Positions 12,946-25,410 are shown, counted from the stretch's first letter. The stretch is DNA of 64,000 nt from Iris pallida (GCA_029216955.1 JANAVB010010791.1:9711721-9775720), one strand, 5' to 3'. Notes: generated by a model not told the origin, from the letters alone. Program-made: numbers and translations.

Positions 12946-13785
12946 TCTAGGCACATGGACTTTCCACTTGCGACATTCTTGTGTGCGTGAAAATGTGTTC
13001 TTTTGATCTTCAATGTGTGCATGAAAATGTGTTCCTGTGACGTTCTATAGTACGTGTTATATATATTCTTGTGACATTCTGTCGTACTCATTAGAGCATG
13101 TTACCATTATCCTTAGCATGTCAATCTGTCAAAAGTTGTGCTTCTATAGACACATGAGCACGTAGAGTTAGATCTTACATGCATATCACTATGCTACTTA
13201 TTACTTGTTACTTGTTGCTTGTTGGGCCATCTTTTTTCTTTATAATTGTTATCACTTGCTACTTGTCATCATGTTTAATTATTACATATTGTATGCTATT
13301 TTGTATTTGTTAGCTTCAGTTATTTTTCTCTCATCTTGACTGGATATTCATCTAACAACTTTAGATGACTAGATTTGCCATAGGATTTATGACGAGTATG
13401 TTGGTAATAGTGACGTCACCAATTTGCTAGATTATTCTCATAACTTGGAGTAGCATATTCTTCTATCTTATGCACTCTGAACTTTAGTTTAGTTAGTTCT
13501 TTATTTACTAGGTATGTTATGGAGGTACTTGGAGTTGTATTATTTATTTGGTGGGTTTTATTTATGATAGTTGAGACTTTTAGGTATATATTCTTTTTTG
13601 TGATTTGTGACTATAGTACGTGGATTTACGTAAGTGTTATCATTATGTAGGTGTTATAATATATTTGTTAATTATTGGAATAATGATAGTATAAACAACG
13701 TACTACCGTAGACTCTACGACATAAGATGGACGTATCAATCTACCTGTATCCAAGTATTTGAGAGCAGAATGTGACACTTAGATA
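12946..13785 (+). repeat. Second plus-oriented gypsy LTR remnant
   Basis: It shares blocks with 11850-12258: TCTTGACTGGATATTCATCT against TCTTGACTAGATAATTATTT, and at 13690-13780 the LTR-end block with TACTACCGTAGACTCTACGA. Both copies are heavily diverged. The GTGTGCGTGAAAATGTGTTC phrase near 12980 is repeated near 13016 as a short local duplication. Confidence 0.35.
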
Positions 13786-13984
13786 TTGAAATATATATAT
13801 GAAGGTTTCTGATGGACATAATCTAACTAATTCAAATAGTTCTAGACCATAAAATATGCTCTCAATATCAGGTTGAGACGTTCATTTTATGGATTAAAAA
13901 AATTTAGGTGGATGTGGTTTAATCGTCTAAGTGAATATTTCATCAGTTAGGAATATGTTAATACAAAAATATGTTCCTAGTTGT

Positions 13985-15030
13985 TTATCAAGAAATTACA
14001 TTCAGATTTGCAATTGTTGAAGTCTATGTCGATAACAAGAATCCTATCTGGTCCAAAAGAGCTTAAGAAAACTGCTTTGCACTTGAAGTCAAAATTTGAG
14101 ATAAAAGATCTTGGAAAAAGTCGATTTTGCCTACGCATGTAGCTTAAGCATTATATCGATGGTATTTTGGTCCAACAATTGGATTACACCCAGAAGCTAT
14201 TAAGTCACTTTAATGAGAATAAAGTAAAACATGTGAGTGCACCCATGATCGTTCATACTCTAGATGCTAAGCGAGACCCTTTCAATCCGATGGTGAACAT
14301 GTATTGGAGCATGAACTTCGATATTTAAGTACAATTGGCACTTTATTTGTACTTAGCTAAGTGCATTAGGCCGGACATTTTATTTATTGTGAGTCCATTT
14401 GCTATATTTAGCGTCGTACTAACACACCACCATTGGAATGACATTAAAGTCATTTTATGTTACTTCAAGGGTACTACATGGGCTTATGCTATCCCTACGC
14501 ATCCCCGATAGATCACACTCCTTTGATCCTTAGAATGATACCTACCTTATTGATTATGTTGATGCCAACTATTTATTTGACACGCATAAGACATGATCCC
14601 AAAGTGATTATGTCTTTATCATTGGGGATACCGCAATATCTTATAATTCTTCAAAACAAACTTTAGTTGGTACTTCTTCAAGTTACGTTGAGCTCATCGT
14701 CCTTCATGACGCTACTCAAGAATGCATATAATTGGGAGCAGTTATTCAACATATTCGGATTAAGAGTGAGCTTTCTCCTATCATTGACATCCTGATGACG
14801 ATCTATTAAGATAACATTGCTTGTATTGTCCAAATGAAGAAATATTACATCAAAGAAGACAAAACCAAGAATATTATGCCTACGTACTTCTTCTCCCATC
14901 ATCAAGGAGCGCATTACAAAATTTATGTCAAGCAGATATGATCCCAAGACAATCTTGCCTACTTGTTTACAAAGTTTTTGCCAAAATCCACTCTTCATAA
15001 GCTTGTTCGAGGAGTTGGTTTGCAATGACT
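13985..15030 (+). pseudogene. Ty1/copia reverse transcriptase/RNase H relic
   Basis: Translation across several frames gives recognisable copia pol blocks in order. First comes the segment after the RT catalytic site (about 14020-14160, including FEIKDLGKS). Then the RT-RNase H connection (YLAKCIRPDILF near 14350-14380). Then the RNase H stretch (SKQTLVGTSSSYVELI near 14650-14700, corresponding to the usual SKKQ...S-TEAEY region). Last is a C-terminal tail (about 14940-15025). Stop codons such as TAG at 14142 and several frameshifts interrupt it. Gag, protease and integrase are absent. This is a 5'-truncated, old copy, unrelated in detail to the element at 32011-38685. Confidence 0.75.
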
Positions 15031-15600
15031 GTTGATTTGCAACACTTGTAGTTTATTTAGGATAAAATGTCGAAATTATGGATAGTATCCCGAAGTATTC
15101 ACACTCGACCATAATATACTCTCTTTTTTACTTAACTTAGGACCATTTTTCATTGATTTTTTGGTTTCCTAACAAGATTTTAATAAGGTACCCACACTGG
15201 GATGGTCACACCTCTTGCTATTCTTACGTCCTGAAGACGGATCGGCATTTACACAATTTTATTCTTCAATTGCAATTTTTTTCTACTGAATATTTCGAAT
15301 CAAGGTTATGGTGAAATACATTTATGTTATACATTCGTGTTCTCATCAATTGCTTAAAGACTGATGCTAATTACTTTTTGAGTTGTGCACACTCAAGAAA
15401 AATTGTTGCAGTTAGCTTTAACTGTTAGTTGATTGTGCCAACTAATATGTAATATAAGATAATAGTTATATCATGTCCTTATCTTTATGATCATGTTAAA
15501 ATTTTATTGTAATCTTGTTAAGCATGTGGCTATATAAATAGATGCTATTACAAAAATTACATCCGAAGTGTTCACCACAAATTATTTCTCTTAATGCCCG
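15031..15600 (+). repeat. Possible 3' untranslated region and LTR start of the copia relic
   Basis: The sequence directly follows the RNase H relic. A promoter-like TATA motif, CTATATAAATAGA, lies near 15530 and would suit an LTR promoter. No second LTR copy exists in the window, so the boundary cannot be set. Confidence 0.3.
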
Positions 15601-16239
15601 GGCCGGACTGTGGGAATGGAAAGCAGTTCGACCAACGGAGGATCGGTCCGAGCCAATCGTGGGTTTTGATTAAGCAGGCCCAGCCCGTCTTTGACACGGC
15701 CGGTCCTGGGCCAGTTTGAGGGCCGTCCGGTCCATCAAACATCTTACATATACCAAACTGGGCCCTTATAACCCAAGTAGAAATGTAAAATATATTTTAG
15801 GGACTATTGGCAAATGTTAAAAAGGGCCCGGATAAGGAGTTGGAATACTTTGCAGAGGGTTCTCCGTGTCGGTGGAAATTGGATACAAGGTTTGGTCAAA
15901 GTCGTTCCAAAAGCTCTGTTGTTTACGTTTTTCTTTTCCCATCACTTTGCTTCACTTCTTTCTGTATATTTTGGTGCCTACGAACTGTTTGATATTGTTA
16001 CTAGTAACTAGAGTTCCATTTACTCGTGTATTTTTCGTGGCATCAATCTTGTGGGATGACAACTACGAGTTCTGTTCTGTTCTTTAGAGACAGCTTGATG
16101 CTTACACTCTAGGAAGCACGGACGCCCCAGAAATCATCGCCTGTGTCTATATCGCTTTGGGTTTGGCATGTGTCGGACACGATATGATGTGTCAGTGTCA
16201 ATTTGTCTGTATCGTGTCTTTTCGTCTGTGCAGAATATC
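15601..16239. other. No gene seen; hAT-like end fragment
   Basis: No supported coding region. GGAAGCACGGACGCC at 16113-16127 and the nearby GTGTCGGACACG resemble ends of plant hAT-type repeats, but no second end or target duplication was found. Confidence 0.35.
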
Positions 16240-16725
16240 TTACAATGATGCAATGGTAGAAATATAATAAAGAATTCGATGAACTGGGAGTTGATGCTGG
16301 GAAAAAGTTGTTTTGTTCAGCGAATTACGAGTCTTACTCTGCATTGATTTGGTATGATGTTGAGTCCTGATAACTGGACGCGTTCGCTGAAACTTTACAT
16401 GACAAAATGCTCCGTACTTTGATCCTTTTAACTTTAAAGATGTCTTGCTATCACAAAGAGCTCTAGAAACCTTTTCGATTTCAATCATCATGGTTTGATT
16501 ATAGAACACTATTATTCTCAATCTCTCCATCATGATGAATGGTTGAACCTAAATACAGAAAATTATCGATCATAAGTATATCTTGTCCATCGATGTGCTC
16601 TCCTCCCTTATTTCCTTTTGATCTTTGATTGAAGTTACGTTTCATTTCTATGTCTCATACTAAAAAAACCTTAGATTCTGAAGTCTCCCCATAATTCTCT
16701 TTTGGAGTCTAACCCTTCTCTAATC

Positions 16726-17497
16726 CAGTGTTCTAAAATGCGGCCTAGGCGGCCGCCTAGGCGGCGCCTAGGCGCTAGGCGGCCGCCTAGGCGGCGCCTA
16801 GGCGCTAGGCGGCCTCCGGCCGCACCGGAAACCCCCTAGGCGGCCGGCCTAGGTGGTAGGCGGCAGTAGGCGGCCCTAGGCGCTCCTAGGCGGCCAAAAT
16901 TTTTGAAAAAAACAAAAAATTCAGATCTGAAAATCCAAAAATTTGAAATTTGAAATTTCAAAAAAATCAAAAAAAAAAAACCTGCTGCTGCTGCTGAGTC
17001 CTCCTGCTCCTGCTGCTTCTTCTTCTTCTTGTTCTGCTGCTTCTTCTTCTTCTTCTTCTGCTGAGTCCTCCTGCTGCTGCTGCTGCTGCTGTGTCCTCCT
17101 GCTGCTGCTTATTCTTCTTCTGCTTCTTCTTCTTCTTCTTCTTCTTCTTCTTCTTCTGCTTCAAACATGAGAGGAGAGGAGAGGAGAGGAGAGGGGGAAA
17201 TTAAAAGAATAAGCTTTTTGATGAGTTGTGTATTTATGAGCAGCAGCTAAAAAGAAAAAAAAAGAGACCTGTGACTCGAACATGTGACCCCACCTCCCCC
17301 AACAACTGACTTTAATACTCAGTGTGCTAACCAAGTGTCAAACTTGTCTATGTGTGTCTATTTACATATAGATAATATATATAGAAGTAACATATACATT
17401 AAACTTTAAAAAAAAATCAGCTCGCCGCCTAGGCGGCGCCTAGGCGCTAGGCGCCCCTTTGGCGCACCGAACCCGCCTAGCGAAATTTACAACATTG
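16726..17497. mobile_element. hAT-type non-autonomous element (CCTAGGCGG family), copy 1
   Basis: Termini are CAGTGTTCTAAAATGCGG at the left and, reversed, CAATGTTGTAAATTTCGC at the right. They are flanked by an 8-bp target duplication, CTCTAATC (16718-16725) and CTCTAATT (17498-17505), with one mismatch. Eight-base duplications are characteristic of the hAT superfamily. Both subterminal zones are packed with GCCTAGGCGG/GGCGCCTAGGCG repeats. The core carries a CTG/CTT-rich trinucleotide tract (16980-17163) and a GAGGA run. No transposase is encoded. It sits in the LINE relic beside the RT catalytic block. Confidence 0.85.
16980..17163. repeat. Trinucleotide (CTG/CTT)n tract
   Basis: Interspersed CTG, CTT and CTC triplets on the plus strand, followed by GAGGA pentamers at about 17171-17195. 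The leucine/serine-rich and lysine-rich frames here are repeat artefacts. Confidence 0.9.
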
Positions 17498-17534
17498 CTC
17501 TAATTCCATCCACTAGTACAATATCATCAACAAA

Positions 17535-17794
17535 CAAGGTTGTGAAAAGCACTAGGCGCTAGTAGGACGGACACCCGCCGCCTAGCGCCTAGCCTGCCTA
17601 GGCGGTCGTCTAGGCGGTTCAAAAATAAATAAATAAAATCCAAAAAACCTACTGAAAATTGCAAAAACAGTCCATAAAACCCCAAAACGTGCATAGTCGA
17701 GCGTCGGGAGATCTAGGCGGGCGCCTAGGCGGGCATGAGATGGACTCCAGACGCCTAGCGCCTAGGCGACATCTAGACCGCCTTTAGAACAGTG
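17535..17794. mobile_element. hAT-type non-autonomous element (CCTAGGCGG family), copy 2
   Basis: Flanked by a perfect 8-bp target duplication, TCAACAAA (17527-17534 and 17795-17802). Termini CAAGGTTGTGAAAAGC and, reversed, CACTGTTCTAAAGGCGG are imperfect inverted repeats. Subterminal CGCCTAGCGCCTAG motifs match copy 1. At 260 bp it is a compact MITE. The target duplication covers codons of the LINE FVDD motif, so this insertion broke the RT catalytic block. Confidence 0.8.
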
Positions 17795-19456
17795 TCAACA
17801 AACGAGATATATACCCTACAACTTCTTTCCTATTATGACTATATTCGTAACCCACCACATTATCATGCTACTAGAGAGTTGTAAACCCACCACATTATCT
17901 TCCTAGGTACTCTATCATAGCCCTTTCCTAAGTTAATAGAAACCAAATATCTCTCTCTTTTCTTTCTCTAAATTTTCCATCTATAGCAGAACTCACTTAG
18001 ACGTCAATGGTCTGACTCATAAACTTTGATTCTGTGATGGTTACTACAACTTTATATATCTCTTTTCTTTTTTATATAGATACTATAATACTAGTTCTTT
18101 CATCATCGGACATTTTCCTAATTCTTAGAATTTGTTTGAATAGATTTGTTAACCGTATCACAACTTTTTTCCTCTCAATACATTTCTAACCTCAACTGGA
18201 ATATCATTTGCTCCATAAATTTTCATGTTTTCATTTTCTTTAAGCTTCCTTAACATCGGGTGTCCTAATTTTATGGCAATAACACTATAGCATATTTTGA
18301 AGTAACTCGTTTGCTTCCATATTAAAATTTTAAGATTGTTCTTATAAAAAAAAACTTGTGAAAATAACTCCTTTACCTCCTTATATCATTTTTATTTATG
18401 AATACTTTTTGATATTCTCTTGAGATATTCAAGATTACCCACAACTTTTTACCTATTCTTAGCAAGTCTATAAATATATTTTTCTCCTCTTAGTTCTAAC
18501 CTTTTAATACAAATCATTGTAGGATTAGAGTTAGTTTCACTAACTGCTTCTTAACTTCCTCCTTTGCTAATATTTTCTCTCAAAACTTTCAATAATTTTC
18601 ACTTTTCTAATCTTTATAGGAAATTCATTTTATCCTAATTACCTTTCGGGCTTTTTCATTTCGCTACCAACTTTCTTTCAAAATCCATCCATTATCTTTA
18701 GAAACTCCTAAAAATCTCTTTATTGTAGTCTCTTGATACAATCTGACATATTATGCCACGTACCATTAGTATCTTTTCTATTGTCCTTCTTCCTTCTTCC
18801 TACTTTTATCACTCTCTTTAAAAGTACTAAATTATCCCTTTTATGTTCTACTATATAGTTCTCATTCTCTTGTTTATCTATTCAATGTCCTAATAGTAAT
18901 ATCTAATATCATCAACCTATATTATGTGGTTAGATTACGTGGTTAAGCATTCTTTCTCTTTGTATAACTATACAATCATTTTATATACTAGTCTATCTAT
19001 CTTTCTAGTAAAGAAAAACTCTATTTGGATAATATTGGGCCAACTCATAAAAGTATCTAAATGCTACTTTATTTGCTATTATAAGGTCTTATGTCAATGC
19101 AAAAATCAAGAATCTTATTACCCCCTTTTGTTCCTAATGCCATACCATAACCTCCATGTATCATAATAGGTAGCCTCTTTTCCAACATGTCTAGTTAAGT
19201 CTCCTTTGATGTTTCTTTCCCCTTCAGGTAATCCATGGATTAATTAAACTATTTATATGTTTCCAAATTTCTTCATACTTTTGGGTGCATATGCGCTAAT
19301 TGAATTAATAGCATTCTCCTCAAATACAAACTTTATTAGCATTATGTTATGTCCTATTCTTTTTACTTGTACAACTGAAACCTCCCTAGACTTCATCTTC
19401 CATTTTGTTGTAATTTTGTTTTGAGATGTATTTGTGTTCTGACTGGAAATGCCCAT

Positions 19457-21639
19457 TCCTGATCATGCTAAGACTGCCCCTGTCCAGACCTGGAATTGAA
19501 TATGAGAGAATCGACTATCACGGAGAAGGTAACTTTTTTATTTATTTGTTCCATTCTCGGCAAACTTCTACTATCATGATTGAACTTTATGCATGGCTTG
19601 GCATGTTACATGTGCATATTGCAATGATTGAATTAGTCTGTAGTCGAACGTCCACTGACCACTCTTCAACACCTGGGTTAGATCCCGTGATTTGCCAACG
19701 TGGACAAAGTAAAAGTGAGTTTCACACGAGAATAATTCCTTCTCCTGTTGGCCTCCATACGCGCAACAAAAGCCTGCAATTGGCCATACGCGGCACGACG
19801 CCAAAGATGTATAGCACCAGAGTGTTACGCCGGTATTCCACCACCTCCGTGAGATCCTCCTAGGTTATTTCAGCCATCCGCTCGCCTTTGATTATAAGAT
19901 GCTCCAGAAATTGCAGCTCTAATTCTACCTAGGTCTTTGCTTGGGAGCAAATAGAAGCCCAAGTCACTGGTCGTAATTTTGAGATCATTCCCGCAGGATT
20001 ATGTAGGGAGACCCGATATGCGACCATTGGTTCATCACTTGGGTTATGACAATCGCTTCCTTCGTCATCTTGGCCAGGACTTCGTACCAGAGTCCCTTGT
20101 CGACTCATTCCAGGCCCTGTCCCATTCAGGATCCTCCTTGCTAGGCCCGATGTAGAGATAGGAGATGTCCTTGACTCCCCCTACTTGCCTATGACGTATC
20201 CTATCATGCCTTGAAGACCGACCTTGGCCTTGTCGTATAGTCTCCAAACCCTCTGAAGAAACTGCTGGCAGTCTTCTCCGTCTATGTGCCCCTAGACTCT
20301 TCCCTCGCCGTCGATAAGGCACCATGGACCACTCGTATTCGTGGTCATTTCGTTGTGGATCTCTGTGGAGAAGTAGCCAAAAGTCCTAGTCACCATCATT
20401 GAAAGATATGAATCTCCAAGATCTTAGACATTTTATATTTATTGAAGAATGTGATTTTATAGAATATAATGAAAAGTAAAAAATAGTTGGAAGACAATAA
20501 CTTGCCTACCACCCCTACACATTTTAGCAAACTTCCCGCACATAGTAACATATTGATCCAACCCTACTCAAATTGTTGCCGGAGCTTTCTATTCACCTCT
20601 TTAGTTATACAAGAACTAACTCGAAGTAAAGGATCATTCCTCGATCCAACCCTTCCCTTTCTTGTCTTTTGTGGCAATAAAGCATGGTCAACTACTTGGA
20701 AACACTGTAACCATTTAGCGTTCAACATGGTCAAGTGATGGTCCTCCTTCTAATTCTCAGGGGGTTATCCTACAATTCAAGAATATCATCATTTTCCTTA
20801 TCAGAAGTGGCCATCATCTCTCAGCCAATCTCGAGCCTTTGTCAGTAGGCTACAAATCAGCCCTAGAATGGAGCTGATGCGGAATAGAATGACCTATTGT
20901 AGAAGTTCTACATACGGATGAAACTACTTCTTCGGTAAGAAGTAGATTTCATCCGTCGACAAGAATCAATATTGAGCCATGGGTCACTTTGGCAGGGACA
21001 AGACGGGGTAAGTCACTATGGTCCATCCACCCTCGAGCCGATCTGGAGTAGGAGGCTCCTCTCCCGTCGATCGGTCTGGAGGAACCACATCCGCAGTAGA
21101 GTCTTGGAGATCGCTAGGTGAATGGGCGCCGCCACTCTTAACATATATAATAGCTCCTTCGGGCAATGGCGGCTCTGCTAGAGTTTCTCCTCAAATCCTA
21201 GATCTTCGAGGTGGCAGCGTTCTTATCCATAATGATGGAATTTAATCACACGTGGAACCGGTTCCTCCGATCTGGCGAATGGAGTTGTGGCCATGCTCTC
21301 TGAAAGGCGTGAGGAAGGCTGGACCACTGTGAACTATCAGAGTCATCGTATATTTTCACTCATTAGAGTAGGTAGTGATGTAGAAGTTGAGACACGAGGC
21401 CCTAGGCGGTTACAACAAGGTTAGGGTTCAAAAATGACTAGTTGATACAGAGTCGACAAGACAGAGTCCTGGGACCTTCCATCCTTCACTAGGCATCGAT
21501 AGGCGGGTCCTGGATCAGAGGATAAGGACCATTTCCTTAGGTGGTTCTCCTCTCCAAGTAGCAGAAATAGTTCCTGGTGTGACTGATGTTGGAAAGAGAA
21601 TGACTGGGACTAGGAAGCAGATGGGGCCTATATATAGCG
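19457..21639. other. No supported gene; possible L1 5' region
   Basis: Reading frames such as 19426-19863 (145 aa) and 20065-20325 have no recognisable domain and are interrupted on all sides. Part of 20900-21640 may be the N-terminal region of the L1-type ORF1 relic that follows, judging by a GWTIVTYP-like phrase, but this is weak. Confidence 0.3.
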
Positions 21640-22260
21640 GGGGGATTATTTTTGCAAAGAACATTATCAAAGACGTGGCCAGCCATCTGCTCTCTAGTGG
21701 CGGTGGCGGTGGCGGAGGCGGAGGACATCCGACTCTATTACGAGAACCGCTTCTTAATGGCCAATGTATGTGGTCTTATCGGTAGCTATGTGGCAACATT
21801 CTCTGGTGATGAACGTATTAGGGCCTCGACCTTTCTATGCCTACATCAATCGTATTTGTTCGTCGGACCTGGCGACCAATGAGGTCGGTGGATGTTCTCT
21901 CCAAAGAGAATGGTTATTTCTTTGTCAAGATTTGCCTAATTGAAGATCTAGAGAAGGTGTCGTGTGGTGGCCCCTAGATGTATGATGGGGGACTGGTCAT
22001 CCTCAATGTGGGACTCAATGGTCTTTTTCAATATAAATCTCCCGGCTTCTGTCCCGACTTGGGTCCAGTTCCCGACATTACCGGTGCAACTTTGGAATGA
22101 GGCGGCTCTTTGTAAGATTACTAGTGTAATTAGTAACCAGCTGCAGATAGAGCTAACTACTACACTTAGGCAATGGTTGGCCTATGCCCGGGTGTTGGTG
22201 GAAAGCTAAGACGACGCACAATCTCCCAAAAGTTGTCCCGGTGAGACTTCGAATGAACGG
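21640..22260 (+). pseudogene. L1-type LINE ORF1 relic (DUF4283-like)
   Basis: Translation of 21964-22209 contains WDSMVFFNINLPASVPTWVQ and then FPTLPVQLWNEAALCKITS, ending with YARVLVES. This order (a tryptophan-led phrase, a P-WV-FP-LP--LW block, K-IS-, then YARVLVE) is the signature of the DUF4283 domain in plant L1 ORF1 and zinc-knuckle proteins. The upstream part (21650-21960, with NGYFFVKI near 21910) continues in another frame, so frameshifts are present. No endonuclease or RT is found immediately downstream, so this is an isolated fragment. It lies on the strand opposite to the LINE at 16240-19456 and is a different element. Confidence 0.55.
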
Positions 22261-23206
22261 GACATCGAACAACTGATACACTAAAAGTGGATTCCTTCAA
22301 TTTGTGAGACGTACCATTGCATTGATCATGTAGTGTCTTAGTGCCCGAATCCTACTGAGAGGTTATTCGAGAAGAACTAATAGAGGCTTCCATGAGGAAT
22401 AGGTAATCCCACCTCAACCTGTAGTAGTTGAGGTAGGGACGAATCCGGCCCCTTGTAAGTGAAGGAGATGTCGTTTGAGTTCATCCAAATGATTTACGTA
22501 TTGTCTCGTTACTCATGATGTTTACCCAGGCTAGCATAGTGATCATCGGGGCTTGCTTGGGACGATATGTATCCTTAGGTGATAAGTCCTTTGTGTTTGT
22601 TCATCCATATGACTTGTCTAACATTAGCATAGTTTGTTAGGAAGAGAGCATGGCTAAAGTTGAGGTGCCTCGTTCCAAGTGGGAGGCAACTAGAGGAGAC
22701 TACTACATGGAGGTTGACCCAGTCTATTGTCAGCACGAGGAGTAACTTGGGGCTGGACGTTGTTTGGACCTAGGGAAGATCCAACACCATGAGTTTTATT
22801 CAAGGACTGGTTTACAGCCTATCGCCAAAAGTCTGAGTATGACTACGAATTCAATGGTAAGATGAAGATGTCTAGGACGACAACCTTGGAAGTCAGACTA
22901 ACGATCGTCAGCTACCTCTATTGAACTTCAAATGGTTAGAGCTACTCCAAGCTGCAGGCAACCCCTTACCGCAGAGAACACGGAGAGGAGATATGGTTCG
23001 AGAAACGACCCTTCTCCTTTTGTTCATGTTAGCTCATGCACTACCAAAAGGGTGAATAAAAAGACTTCTTAGTGTTATGTTGAGTTTGGATTAGTGAATA
23101 GTAGTATTTGTGTCGGGTGATTATTTGAGTGTGCTCGGGTGGTGGCGCAATTGTTAAGCCCTACCATTCCTCCTTTTGTAACCATTTTCATTAGTCTATT
23201 AAATTA

Positions 23207-23212
<6 letters not shown>
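22261..23212. other. No gene seen
   Basis: Possibly continuation of the L1-type relic, but no zinc knuckle or endonuclease motif is recognisable. TGGTGGCGCAATTGTTAAGC near 23140 resembles a tRNA-type box A without a matching box B. Confidence 0.35.
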
Positions 23213-23256
<44 letters not shown>

Positions 23257-23406
23257 GGATCAAAAGTCCCGCGGAGGAGCCCCGCCGAAGCCGCCCCCCC
23301 TGCCCGCACCATCGGATCGGGGGGCATCGTGGGGCCCGCGCACGCGTCTGCTTGATCCAACGGTCGAGGGCGACGGGACTCCGCGGACGGGGCTCCCGAT
23401 CCTGAC

Positions 23407-23470
<64 letters not shown>
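23213..23470. mobile_element. GC-rich palindromic element bounded by (AT)n arrays
   Basis: A very GC-rich core (23252-23408) lies between two pure (AT)n arrays (23213-23251 and 23409-23470). The ends are imperfect inverted repeats: GGATCAAAAGTCCCGCGG at the left against, reversed, GGATCGGGAGCCCCG at the right. An ATCCAACGGTC phrase near 23356 is related to phrases in the palindrome at 30828-31026. No coding potential. Target duplications cannot be read inside AT arrays. Confidence 0.55.
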
Positions 23471-23473
<3 letters not shown>

Positions 23474-23474
<1 letters not shown>

Positions 23475-23560
23475 TCAACAAGCATTAGCTCAAGTGGTCA
23501 AGTCTTGGAGACGTACCGACCTGGTCCATTGTACGAATCTCCTAGGCAAGTTATGTACTT
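23474..23560 (+). mobile_element. tRNA-like SINE relic
   Basis: TTAGCTCAAGTGG (about 23485-23497) fits a pol III box A and TGTACGAATCTCC a degraded box B, with about 40 bases between. No acceptor stem is formed, so it is not a tRNA gene. It directly follows an (AT)n array, like the SINE copies at 30599 and 39492, but is a different family. Confidence 0.35.
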
Positions 23561-25410
23561 AATTAAAAAGTAAGGATGAACTAGGATATCTAGGTTGCAA
23601 TTGATTGAGAATTGTACTTGGAGGAGTGGTCAACGTGGGGAGAAAGCTAAACTATTCAGTTAGTGTGTTTCGCTTAATAAATCAAAAAGCATTGCCGTAT
23701 GGTTCAAAATATCAGAATCAGATACTCTCATCAAGTATTTGTATCGACGGTTTTGACAGTTTGTGCAATTTCAGATTGGAGTATCAGAATATCGAGTCTA
23801 GACACTTCAGAAAAAAATAAATCATCTTAATGTTTTACTATGGTGTAGGAACTAAAATGTTAAACATTTTATGTAAGTGTTTATTGGTTTCGTGAAAATT
23901 ACATAGTTGCATGATTTCTAACAATCAACAAACTAAATAGCCAACCAGATAACAAGAACATCGGATGTTGTTCTTATATTCTACACTATCAAATTATAAC
24001 ATGACAACAGTTTCATGATTTAATATGTAATTTGTGCCGCCAACCTCTTTGTGGTTGCCTTCTCTCTCCCTTTCTCTATTGTTTTGTTTTGTTTTTATGC
24101 AATCTATATTAGTATTTATTAAGATTTCTACATTACTTTTTCTGTTTGGAGGATTTTTGGACAAGGAATCCTATAAGTTTATAACAATACTTTTGCCGAA
24201 TCGGTTTGGCTCAAACCTGATATGATACAGAAGATAAATAGTATCCGACTAATTTTTATAGCCTAGGTGTCTCAAAACAAGTAGCTTGATAACAGGGAGT
24301 CAATTATATACTTTGAGTGGGAACTCCAATTAACTAAAAAAGGAAAAAGAAAAAACTAGGGTTGTTATTCTAACAACTCTAGACGAAATCCGTTTGTCTT
24401 TGTATGTATGTGTGGAAGGGGGGATGGTGTTGGAAAGAAGGTGGGGATAGATAGTAGCACAAGGCTGATTCGATGACCATGAGCCGAGGGGAACAACCAT
24501 GAGCTGAGGGGAACTGACTTGGATACCTCAGGAATCTCTTTGTTTCTCTTTTTGCTAGAATGAATATACTGAGTAGTTAGATTTCATTTAACGGAGCTTA
24601 TAAATTACAATCATCTGAATTTGAACTAACCCTCCTTAGCCTATCATGTGAAAATTTATCAATTGTTACCGAATAATAGTATTTCTTCCCTTGATCTTAT
24701 TACTTGCGAGTATAGTGTGCTTGCTAGTCTTATAGATAGCAGGTAAGAGAAGTTATTTGGACACTTGAGAGAAGAAAAGAGGCTCCATGATTTATACAAG
24801 TCTAAGCAAACAATGCCGATGAATGATGCACTCAGAATTTTTCTGCTAGTACTCAGATATTGGATCTGTCCAATCTCGTGATGATTCAAAGGGATATGAT
24901 TCAGCACATGAAAGATGATGATTGAAGACCCTTGGCAGATGATTTTTCTGGTAATACCTTTCTGTCTGTGGAAAGATATTCATACACTTTTATGAGAATA
25001 AGGACCAGTTACTTCATTGTCTTCCCCTGGTCATACTAGTTAAGTTGTAAAGTAATTGCCCTTGCCTACTAAGATGAATGATAATATACTGACCAATTAA
25101 TTTTACTTAAAATATAACAACTCCCTACTTGTTAGATATTCATAGTTTCTAGCACCTTCTGTACCAAGCAAATATTGCTTTCTAATTTGCAAAAATTTCT
25201 TTTCTATGAGCAGTTTGTCATGCTGCTTCTCTTTTGCAAAGTTCTTTTTTTTCCTCTTAGAATCTAGAAAACTCAAGGATGGGACTGAACTACATGTTGT
25301 TATTCCTGAACATTCAATGAAACTGCTTTCAGTGTACAGATTAATAGAACTTGGTAATGCAACATTTTCTTAAATTAGAAAGTTGTTTGAAGGAAATAGC
25401 AAAATTTTAA
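23561..25410. other. No gene seen
   Basis: Long AT-rich interval without a recognisable coding region. ACCATGAGC-GAGGGGAAC is duplicated in tandem at about 24476-24520. Confidence 0.4.

Larger units (their letters stand above)
16240..19456 (-). pseudogene. LINE (non-LTR retrotransposon) relic, RTE/L1-like
   Basis: Read on the minus strand, LINE landmarks occur in the expected order. The end of an endonuclease domain contains ISAYAPKSMKKFG (about 19255-19300). An RT finger block resembling the conserved SC-NYRGIKLMSH lies near 18010-18060. YDRVPRKIMWW lies at 17886-17939. The RT catalytic block LFVDDIVLVDG is at 17506-17538. A C-terminal block, VSRALCDSKTSLKLKG, lies near 16425-16480. Stops and frameshifts are frequent, so it is not functional. 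Two related hAT elements (16726-17497 and 17535-17794) are inserted within and beside the catalytic block. The family's usual role is target-primed reverse transcription of its own RNA. Confidence 0.75.

Noticed and set aside
16943..17170. Leucine/serine-rich and lysine-rich frames
   Set aside because: Pure products of the CTG/CTT trinucleotide tract inside a hAT element.
19426..19863. A 145-codon plus-strand frame as a gene
   Set aside because: No recognisable domain; its first part is antisense to the LINE endonuclease relic and codon use looks random.
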